A stretch of DNA of 64,000 nt, from NCBI GenBank assembly GCA_014281115.1, contig JACONQ010000020.1:124001-188000 (forward strand). The letters are read 5' to 3'. A model generated the notes under the pieces. The model ran no database searches. It was given only the letters and a program-made list of their open reading frames with translations, and was not told the origin of the DNA. The stretch's first letter is position 1. Every line of letters starts with the position of its first letter. The position numbers were made by a program, and so were the translations under genes. Origin of the DNA: Laburnicola sp. R22_1 (lineage: Eukaryota; Ascomycota; Dothideomycetes; Pleosporales; Didymosphaeriaceae). Below, one piece after another: positions 56,111 to 64,000 of the stretch.

Positions 56111-56592
56111 CACCCCCTTTAGGTTCGAACGCATGTTTGAAGCTGATGTTGGCTATAGGTCCCCCTCTGCCTTTGTGTGGCAGCTGCATTTAGGTTGAGA
56201 ACTAGTCTCTGTATTAGTGCAGTCCCAGGTAGGTAGCCGTCCGCCGTCGCAGTGTTGGTGGACCTCGCTCTATACTACAGGCGTCCCTGATAGTAGGACG
56301 TCTCCCAGAGCCAGTATTGAGATCCTTATTGCTTCGCGTTCTGTGCTGAGGTTGATGAGCCTTGTAGGTGGAGCTTGATACATAATGCGAGCATGTTTGC
56401 TCTATGTATAAAGGTAAAATATAGCGTAAAGCTGAGTACATAATAGAGCTGAGTAAAGTGTAGGGGTACAGCGTAGAGCTGTGTACAGGATAGAGCTTAG
56501 TAAATATATAGCCTCGTTAAACCTGTAAAAACTATATGGGAGAAACTAGGAAGAGTACTATACTGTAGGGAAGCTCATTTAGAAGGAAATGG

Positions 56593-59500
56593 TTAAAAAT
56601 AAAGAAGAGAAACCCAGTTTTCGTGCTTCTGCCTAGGTAGCAGCTTGGTGAGGCCGTTAGCTGGTTGACAGCTTGTCTGGATGTATGAGAGGTTGATGTT
56701 GTTGGATTAAGCTTCTTGGCGTAGCTAGTGATGATAGATATCGACGTGCCGTACAGTAGTCTTAAGACGAGGCGTAGTAGAGGTGAGAAGCCGGATAGTC
56801 TGCTAATTGTCACAGTATAGAAGGCGTTCATAATCTGGATCAAAGCTAATTTGTTCAAAAACTCTCCACCACTAGATTAGTTTAGTGCCTACAGACGATG
56901 CGGCGACTAGCTCTGCTTCTGTAGTGGACTTAGTGATACAGCGTTGGAGTGTTGCTTTCTAGTCTATAGGTCCGCCAAATAGGAAGAAGATGTAGCCTTG
57001 TGAGCTCTTGCGTGTGATCTTATCATCGGCGTACGACGCATCTGTTGCTCCAAAGAACTTAGGCTGAGTCTAGTTGGCTATATAGACTAATTCGTTTGAG
57101 ATAGAGGCTGTGTAGTAGAGAGCTCGATCTTTGGTGCCTAGCAGGTAGGCGATTGTCTGGTAGGCTGCGTCGAGATGACGTGAAGATGGATTTGTGAGAA
57201 ACTCAGCTAGTTTAGAATGAGCTTTTGAGACATTAGGTTAGGTAGCTCTAGCCGCGTAGCCTATAGAGCCTACAAGCTGGGCATATCTGTGCTTAGTGAA
57301 GTCATTTGCCTAATCCTTGGATGGTAATAGCTCTTCTAGAGGTAGTGGGGTAGCTAGTAACTTCGTGTATGGCTTTGGTAAAGAATACTTCTGTGCCAGC
57401 TTCTTAATATATAAAGCTTGTAATAGCTAGATAGAGCTATTCTTACAGTCTCTATGCGTTTGAATGCTACAGAACGTTTGAAGCTCTCCTAGAGATTGAA
57501 TCTCATATTGGCGCAGGAGCTTCTGCTCGAATTCATGTAGTGCAGCCTTGTGGGCTAGTAGGCAGAGTACAACAATGTCATCCACATAGAAGAAGACTAG
57601 AAGCTTGTTATTCTTCTATAGACAAGGAACGTCTTTAACTTCGCGTAGGCCTAGCTTAGTGAGCGTCTTAATGAGCTCTTAATACCAGAGTAGTGGTGAG
57701 GTCTTTAGGCCGTATAGAGCTCGACGTAGTCTCCATAGATGGTTAGGGTTAGAGAATCCTTCTAGTAAGTGACAATAGACTGGTGTCACGAGCTGAGCGT
57801 TTGTGAATGCGTTGACAGCATTATATTGACGGATTTCTATGTTAAAGTAGGCAGCTATAGCAACTAGAGCTTGGAATATTCGAACCGCTAGAGTGGCTGC
57901 GTAGGTATCCTTGGTAGTCGCCTGTAGATCGCCTCGTACGCAGATACGGGCCTTATATTTCGTAAGGTAGCTTTGATTATCAAGCTTGTACTTAAAGACC
58001 CACATTAATGGGAGGACCTCTTGGTCTTGCGGGTTGAACTCCTGCCAGGTAATCCTCTCATACGTGCCTTTTTGCTTCACGTTGCTAATTTCTTGTTTTA
58101 TAGCCTGGAGGAAGCCTTCCCTGTGTGGAGATAGCATTTTCATCACATCTCTATAGAGACGCGGCTTAGGAGGTAGCTCAGTGTAGTGAAATTGTGTTTT
58201 TAATGCTGTAGCTGAGGCTGCTACGTATGCTGACCAGTATGTGCTAATAAAGAAGCTGCTACTCTTCTAAGATGGCTTCCTAGATCTTGTTGACCCTTTA
58301 GGTAGTATGTGAGACTGACGAAGGTTGCTATTAATCAGTTCTTAATTCTCTGCTTGGTTCGAGTCTGTTTGTAAGACAGAATCTGATGTTTCACGTTTGC
58401 GCTTCTTTGAAGATGTGGATAGCGGCAGTAAGCTAGTTGGTGTAGCTAATAGTGAGCATAGTGAGTTGTTATGAGGTAAGCCCCGTGAGCTGCTGTGAAC
58501 CTTAGTAGTCTCTGTTCGACTCAGTGTTGGAAGCTACTAATAGTGACTTCTTGTCTGGTGTTAGGTTATTATTACTCTTTGCGTCAATTGGCTTTGCTCT
58601 GTAATAGCAGCAGTCTAGCTGGACTAGTCTAGATCTGATGTGAGCTCGTCTTCAGATAAATCTTCTGTAGAGCTGTCTTGGCTGCGTATTAAAGGTAGTT
58701 GATACTCATGGGCGAATTGCTCTAGCTTAGAGCCTTGTAGGAGCGGATCTGCTTTATCGTGTGGTTAATAGAAGAGGTCTTCTCGGAAGGTAACGTCTCT
58801 CACACGAATGACTTTGCCTCTATAAGCTCGGCTTCTCGCCTTAGGCATCCAGATTCGGTAGATGTTTGACAAGTTGTAGCCAACTAGGTATCCTACTAAA
58901 GCTTAAGGACTAAGCTTGTCTGTTCGTGGTATCTGCTTGCGCAGTGCGTATGCTTGGCAGCTATAGACGCGTAGGTGAGCAATTGATGGTTTCTTGCTGT
59001 AGGCAATTTCAAATGGTGTTTTCTAGCCTAGTAATCGCGTGGGTGTGCGATTGAGCAGGTATGCTACTGTGGGGTAGATCTCAGAGCCAAGTGCTAGAGG
59101 TAGGTTTGAGGTGATCCTTATTGAACGACTTCTCTCGATGAGACTTCTGCCTGAGCGCTCTGCTGAGCCGTTCTGCTCTTTAGTGTGTGGAGCTCTGATC
59201 TGTAGCTTAATGCCTTCTCTCTAACAGTAGTCTCTAGCAGAGTTGTCTGCCAGGCCATATCCTCGCTTATCGTCAGCAATGAGAAAGGTGACAGTTGTGT
59301 TGAATTCTCGTTTGATCGTTCGATCTAGTCGTCTAATAATAGATAGTAGCGTAGGCTTGTCTCGTCTAGGTATTGTGTAGACGAAATGGAACTTTGAGAA
59401 TAGGTTAAACCTATAGAAGATATATCGATTACCGTTGTAGGCTCTTGTGTTAAGCTTAATTAGGTTGATAGCGATAGTTTTAAAGGCTTGGGTTGCCCCT

Positions 59501-61326
59501 ATCTTATGGCCTATTCGACGCGAGATAATCTAATATGCTTTGCTTTGTAGGCATTCTTCGCAGTTAACTATTTAAGGAGCAGTTCTAGTAGCTGGCTGTA
59601 TGCCTGTCACGTGACTTAACAGTTGGTCAATCGCATTATTACTTGGATGTCCCATAAGGACATAGAGCTGGGCCTTGCTCAGCGATCTTAATTTAGGCGG
59701 TAGGGCTGAGTACTGTGGCCGACGTTAATGGGTAGCGAATGTTTAAAGCTGAGTAGATTGGGTAGATGGAGGATCAGTTCGATGGACTACTAGCCAGTGA
59801 CCACCTAGCCTAGTGAGGCTAGCAATGTCTTCAACTCGTAACCCTGATAAGTTGGACCAATATAGAGTGTTTCTTCCTAAGTTGAAATGGACGTTTGATA
59901 ATAATAGTTGGGCTAGAGAGACTAGGCTTGTAAAGAAGCTTGGTATTAAGGCGACGCGCTTGAGCTTTGTCTTTCTCTGTCCTTAAGGCGTTGATAGGAG
60001 TATCTCAACTTCTTCCCATGCCTGAATAGCCATCTCTGTGCCTCCTGCGAGGACAACATCGTCTGGCGATGCAGGAGCCTTCCATTGGAACTCGGTAGGA
60101 TTGTTGCAGATGTGGATATCAGTGGCTGGATCTAGCGTCTATGAGTGGAGGAGCGGGAAGTGTTGTAGCGTTGGCCTGTTATTAAATGCCAATAAGTAGA
60201 CAGCGTAGGCTTCATGGGGAAGGTCGGCTGCAGGTGCATCGCCTGCGTCGATTTCTATCGAATCAGGTTCTGACCCGTGGCTCCCTTAAACCCTACGCTT
60301 CTTATAGCGCTAATTCTTTTCCTAAATCTTGTTTAGTATGCCGTTCGTATCCTTGGCTTCGTATTCAACTATCTTCTTGGCTTTTTTAGGGTTTTCGACG
60401 AATCCTCCTCTGCGCTGTGAGGTGTCAATATACGGACACTGTCCCCAATAGTGTAGATCCCTACAGAGACATGGCTTTAATGGCTTTAATAGCTTGTCCT
60501 AATGAGGTCTCTTTCTGTTGTTTTGTCTATATAGAGACTCCTCTTGATTCAATGTAGCTGCAAATGCTTCGCCTTGGATAGTTGATTTTGTTGCGGTCGT
60601 ACGATAGTAGCGCAGGTATCCTGCTAGTAGTTCAGGTAGTGTTGGCTGGATAGAGTCGCTATCTGAGGCAGTTGAGATAGTTTCCGCGTTGAATACTGTG
60701 ATAGCGATAGTAGCAGCGTAGCCAGGGTCGATCTGCCTGATAGCTCGAATGAGGTCCTTGTGAGGTCGGTAGCTATGCGTCTCTGGTAGCTTGAGTTGTT
60801 TGGCCCTGTTGTAGGCAGTAAGAAAGGTGCTACACTACTCCTCTAGATTCTCTCTACAAGCATGCAGTACTTTAGCAGTATTGTAGGCTTTCTGGACCTA
60901 ATATTCTTAATTAGCTGTTGTAGGGCTATAGAGCTCCTATAGCATCTTAAGCTAATTGTGGAGGGACTTTTGGTCCTTAATTTGATAGACTAGGTCCTAA
61001 GTAATAGTGTTAGCTATGTGCGCTTCAATTTGGCCAATCTTATCTTTAGTTCGTCTATATTCCTTAAGCTCCCTATAGTAGAGACTTATTTCCTGATTGT
61101 ACTGCGCTCGAGCTTCAGTAGTAGGTTCTGTCGCTGGCGATCCGTCTTCATTAACAGTTTGAAGCTGGGCAGGTTGCTAAGGCTTGCTAAGCGTTGATGG
61201 GGGTGACAGATCTGGATTAATATATCCCTATACGTCTCCAGCCTCTACGAGCCTTTTGATAGTATAGATCTATAGTTCCCAATTGTGTGGACTGTAAAGG
61301 ATAATCGAAGAGCTGGCCTTTGACAT
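56593..61326 (-). pseudogene. Copia Gag-Pol polyprotein, broken by stops
   Basis: A single frame runs from ATG 61324-61326 (MSKASSSIILYSPHNWEL) to TAA 56593 (1,577 codons). In order: Gag (about 61326-60100) with a Cys/His patch CLCRDLHYWGQCPYID; integrase (about 59600-58900) with acidic residues in LIADDKRGYGLAD and HTKEQNGSAERSGRSLIERS; reverse transcriptase (about 58150-57500) with LPLMWVFKYKLDNQSYLTKY and the catalytic FYVDDIVVL; and RNase H (about 57050-56850) with KSTTEAELVAAS. This Gag-IN-RT-RH order is copia. Many TAG and TAA codons interrupt it, but the longest open part (57679-58146) keeps the RT core. No frameshift was noticed along the sampled parts. Confidence 0.85.
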
Positions 61327-61412
61327 AGCAAGATAGAGTAGGCTCAATTAACAGATAGGTAGGTAGGGAGTCAATGTATGTATATAAGTGCGGATTAGGC
61401 TGGGCTTATAAC

Positions 61413-61581
61413 TGTAAGCAGTTAGGTAGTATGTGTAGAAAGTGTATATCGTAGAAGTATCTGTGTTCAGATGTGTATATGCCTGTGTATCGTACATGGA
61501 GTGATCAGAGGCTCGTATATAGTAGGAGAGCTGACTCATAAGACTAATGTCGTCATGTGACATAGCTCTAGGCTGCTTACA
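61413..61581 (-). repeat. Copia 5' LTR
   Basis: 169 bp, TGTAAGCAGTTAGGTAGTAT to GGCTGCTTACA. It is followed on the right by the second TSD copy GGGGA (61582-61586). Confidence 0.95.
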
Positions 61582-61586
61582 GGGGA

Positions 61587-61689
61587 TTATCTCGCGCTTT
61601 AACTGGTGCGTAGGAAGAGAAGTACCTATTCAGATCAAAGAGATCCATCCAGTGGCCAGCGCCTCCAGAAAACCACCCTAGGAGATATG
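61587..61689 (-). pseudogene. Fungal-specific transcription factor, 5' fragment
   Basis: On the minus strand this reads LGWFSGGAGHWMDLFDLNRY and then FSSYAPVKARDN, running straight into the copia TSD. With the copia element removed, the frame joins the 3' part at 55941 in phase. The fragment is only about 34 codons because an LTR of family A begins at 61690, where homology to the gene stops. Confidence 0.75.
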
Positions 61690-62178
61690 TGTCAGATAGA
61701 CAGTCACTGTGAAATCCAGTGGGTAGGTGTGTACGATCATATGGCCCCTTACAGTGGTAATCAGTGTAAATCACAGTGATTTCACTGTGAAATACACTAA
61801 GGAGGCTGGCGCACTACTGTTTTACACTGCCCCTGTACTATTCTAAATAGTACTAGTGCGGCTTAGTACTAGATAGTTACTTGTGGGCGGGCAGGCATAT
61901 GAGGCATATGAGGACAACAAGCTGTATTGCTATCTGCAGAAAAGAGTGTGTGGAGTGAGGAGTCTCCCGAGGAAGAAAGGAGAGGGCGAGAGCTTTATCT
62001 TGAGGGTAGTGGTCTGTGCACCTGGATGGAACCTTCTACACACACCACCTCTGACGTAAGTCACGTGGCTACATTACTTCTCGCGGTAGCCGAGCTTCTC
62101 CGACAGAACACACACAATCAATCAATCAACCCACCACTTTTCCATCTCAACTCATCAAGAATACCCGTATATTTGACA
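61690..62178 (+). mobile_element. LTR, family A, second copy, no TSD
   Basis: TGTCAGATAGACAGTCACTG to ATATTTGACA is the inverted counterpart of the solo LTR at 6445-6736, nearly identical over about 292 bp once the nested LTR at 61882-62073 is removed. Flanks are ATATG and ATCTT, so there is no target duplication. This suggests a rearranged copy or a truncated element. It cuts off the 5' side of the transcription factor gene. Confidence 0.85.
61882..62073. mobile_element. Nested solo LTR, family C, TSD TTACT
   Basis: 192 bp starting TGTGGGCGGGCAGGCATATG and ending CACGTGGCTACA is flanked by TTACT at 61877-61881 and 62074-62078. It is absent from the matching LTR at 6445-6736, which shows the intact empty site. 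An LTR inside an LTR gives the order of events. Confidence 0.9.
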
Positions 62179-62215
62179 ATCTTATATCTTGTCTTAAGGG
62201 AAATCTCTAAGAACA

Positions 62216-62395
62216 TGTAAGATAGTGGAGATCACAGTAATTCATAGTAATATGGGTTGACCATGAGAAAAGAGGTGTGTCATTACTATGGAGGACCGAG
62301 GGCCTGAAGGTGTATGGGTGAGGCTAGGCATAAGGTTATTCCGGCCGAGGTCATGTGACCAAGGACCGACCATACAGCCATGCGGCAGTCTTACA
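62216..62395 (-). repeat. 3' LTR of the second copia element
   Basis: 180 bp with inverted ends TGTAAGA/TCTTACA. Its partner LTR lies outside the window, so the boundary rests on the ends and the adjoining polypurine tract. Confidence 0.7.
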
Positions 62396-62623
62396 CACCC
62401 CCTTCAGATTGCCAATAGTGGTGATCTGAGAGATGCCAGGTCCTAAGTCAAAACAGGTATGCGTGGCGACAAGAGATAAAGTCAAAATGGCGCAACAGGC
62501 AATAAACAACTCCCAACCTCAGTGAGGGGAAGAAAAAGGAGCTGTCAGCAGGTTCTTGTGTGGGCTGCTTGCCATAAAAGTTACCCTAAAACACTGTGAC
62601 AACAGTGTGAGTGAGCTAAAAGG

Positions 62624-62781
62624 TGTCAGACCAGAGGGGCGCGTAGCTATGTGCCTCATTGACATGGTGTCGGACCAGAGGGGCGCGTGGCCATATGCCT
62701 CATCGACAGTGTGAAACACAGTGATTTTGTGGACTGTGAGTGCAAGGACGGGGTGAGATTCATTGGTCACCTGAACCGCCA
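62624..62781. repeat. Spacer repeat, copy 1
   Basis: GTCAGACCAGAGGGGCGCGT to TCACCTGAACCGCCA recurs at 63393-63562. Inside, a unit of about 38 bp (ACCAGAGGGGCGCGTGGCCA followed by TATGCCTCATTGACA) is present twice. Both copies lie in the 3' spacer of the second copia element. Minus-strand frames here (62519-62815) are judged non-coding. Confidence 0.75.
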
Positions 62782-63392
62782 GGACGGGGTGAGACTGATG
62801 GGTCACCTGAGCCATCTGTGTGTGGGTCGGCGTCTGAGTGTCCTCAGCATATAGCTTGTAACGGTAGATTAGGTCTGTTTCAATGTGAAATCACTATGAG
62901 AAAGCAGTCTGCCCAGGTACTAGCGTAAACAATCGTAACTGTTCCATATAGCTAGGCCAGCAAGTAAGGGCGGACCTTACAGGAGAGTCTGGTCTTAAAA
63001 TAAGAAAAGGTGGGTCCTAGTCTAGTGCTGAGGTCTGCCCGTGTTCGTCATCAATGTGAGCCGTCTCAATGACTCTAGTGTGATTAACTCCAGCGTAAGT
63101 GGGCGGAACCACTCTATATAGCTGCGCCAGCACAAGGAGACAGAACTCCTTGCTAATACCTGGACTTGTGCCTTAGGTGTGTAGGTACTGAGGGAACTGA
63201 TCCGCAGGATAGGTAGCTAATCCACCTAGGTGTAGACAGTTATTAGCTATTGTTAACTTCTCGATAGACAGTGCTCTGCGTTGGACGTTAAGATTCTTCT
63301 CGCTAGAGCTATGATACAACACGTGTAAGGTCTTGTCACTGTGAAACACAGGGAAAGTAGGGTGCCGGAACAGAGCAGTGCTCAGGGGCAAT

Positions 63393-63562
63393 GTCAGACC
63401 AGAGGGGCGCGTGGCCATATGCCTCATTGACATGTAGAGATGGAGGAGCATCGGACCAGAGGAGCGCGTAGCTATAGGCCTCATCGACATAGTAAAACAC
63501 AGTGATTCTGGAGACTGTGGGCGCAGGGACGGGGTGAGATTCATAGGTCACCTGAACCGCCA
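63393..63562. repeat. Spacer repeat, copy 2
   Basis: Second direct copy, about 770 bp after the first, again with two of the 38-bp sub-units. It ends 48 bp before the Pol stop codon. Confidence 0.75.
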
Positions 63563-63609
63563 ATGTTCTGCTGTAAGGTCGCAGAGGTGTAAGAGCTCGA
63601 AGACTCTAC

Positions 63610-64000
63610 TTATTCACCTGTAATCTGCTTTGGAATAGGCTCAAGCTGTAAGAGCTTTAACCATTCCTAATACTTCTGTTTAGGTAGAAGTTTTATAAGG
63701 CCGTTAGCGGGCTAAGAGTTAGTTTCAATATAAGCGGGAGTAACAGTTCCTTGTAGTGCCTGTTCCCGTAACTAATAGTGGTGTATATCCACGTGTCGAA
63801 GGGTTGTCTTCAGCTGAGGGGACTCTGTAACCAGTAGACGAATTGTCTGTTTGTTGTCACAGTACATAGAGGGTTGTTCCTCAAAGTCCAGGTGGAGATT
63901 ATTGAAGATCCTGGACCACCAGTAGTACTCAGTGTACCCTACAGAGAGTGAGATGAGTTTGGCTTCAGTAATTGACTTAACAACGCAGCGTTGGAGCGTT
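63610..64000 (-). pseudogene. Copia RNase H end, second element
   Basis: The minus-strand frame ends at TAA 63610 and reads KTTLRHVDIHHY, preceded by EEQPSMYCDNKQTIRLLVTE and followed, past a stop, by PANGLIKLLPKQKY. This is the C-terminal RNase H part of a copia polyprotein, homologous to 56650-56960 in the first element. TAG codons interrupt it. The rest lies beyond the window. Confidence 0.8.

Larger units (their letters stand above)
55942..61581 (-). mobile_element. Full-length Ty1/copia retrotransposon
   Basis: The element is 5,640 bp with 169-bp LTRs at 55942-56110 and 61413-61581. They differ at only a few positions and end TGTAAGCAG/CTGCTTACA. A polypurine tract (AAAGGGGGTG on the minus strand, 56111-56120) abuts the 3' LTR. 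A 5-bp TSD GGGGA flanks it. The Gag-Pol frame fills the interior. It splits a transcription factor pseudogene. Near-identical LTRs indicate a fairly recent insertion, although RIP-type stops are already present inside. Confidence 0.95.
62216..64000 (-). mobile_element. Second copia element, 3' part (continues past window)
   Basis: The 3' LTR is 62216-62395 (180 bp, TGTAAGATAGTGGAG to GGCAGTCTTACA, inverted ends TGTAAGA/TCTTACA). A polypurine tract (GAAGGGGGTG on the minus strand) follows at 62396-62405. A long spacer of about 1.2 kb with internal repeats leads to the end of Pol at 63610. The left flank GAACA (62211-62215) would be the target duplication. The family is related to, but distinct from, the 55.9-61.6 kb element. 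Confidence 0.8.

Noticed and set aside
62519..63563. Minus-strand frames in the second copia spacer (about 75-123 codons)
   Set aside because: They coincide with direct repeats, change frame between copies, and have no domain.
1..64000. tRNA genes, CRISPR arrays, telomeric repeats
   Set aside because: No T-loop plus anticodon-arm arrangement, regularly spaced repeats or (TTAGGG)n run was seen on either strand by eye. A tRNAscan run would be needed to exclude tRNAs fully.

Overview
The window looks like nuclear DNA of a filamentous ascomycete (Pezizomycotina). Genes carry short introns (about 41-60 bp) with GT..AG ends, and the gene families are fungal (killer-toxin-like GH18 chitinase with Hce2, LysM protein, DUF7136, fungal-specific transcription factor). 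Transposons are abundant. The decay resembles repeat-induced point mutation (RIP): C-to-T changes that turn CAG, CAA, CGA or TGG codons into TAG, TAA or TGA while the reading frame stays open. No rRNA, tRNA, CRISPR array or telomeric repeat was seen. The species cannot be named from the sequence alone.

Layout. 1-1.2 kb is the 5' (Gag) part of a decayed LTR retrotransposon on the minus strand. 1.5-6.4 kb holds degraded coding relics and two direct repeats of about 235 bp. 6.4-17 kb is the most interesting block: a solo LTR, a 4.45 kb minus-strand chitinase pseudogene (LysM, chitin-binding, GH18 and Hce2 regions), an apparently intact DUF7136-type secreted protein gene, a complete Fot1/pogo-type DNA transposon, and a plus-strand five-LysM protein pseudogene. 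17-20.2 kb is an extremely AT-rich desert with one normal-composition solo LTR inside it. 20.2-32.2 kb is closer to ordinary genic DNA: a damaged Myb/SANT-like gene, an intact alpha/beta hydrolase, small ORFan genes and an APH-type phosphotransferase gene. 33.2-35.4 kb is a second TA-flanked DDE transposon. 36.6-45.2 kb carries several two- and three-exon genes of unknown function. 45-55.9 kb is again decayed: paired repeats, a C2H2 protein, a small membrane protein, a patatin pseudogene, a kinase-like gene apparently broken by a local inversion, a Cys-rich relic, and a fungal transcription factor pseudogene.

The transcription factor gene is cut in two by a full-length 5,640 bp copia element (55942-61581; 169 bp LTRs, 5 bp target duplication GGGGA). 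Right of it lie a second LTR family containing a nested solo LTR, and then the 3' end of another copia element that runs off the window.

How the genes relate. The chitinase, the LysM protein and the DUF7136 protein sit together within about 10 kb. Subgroup C (killer-toxin-like) fungal chitinases are known to neighbour LysM genes, so this is read as one chitin-targeting locus. Two of its three genes are broken by RIP-type stops, and a transposon now separates the LysM gene from the rest. Elsewhere I see no sign of a shared pathway; intact single-copy genes alternate with transposon debris.
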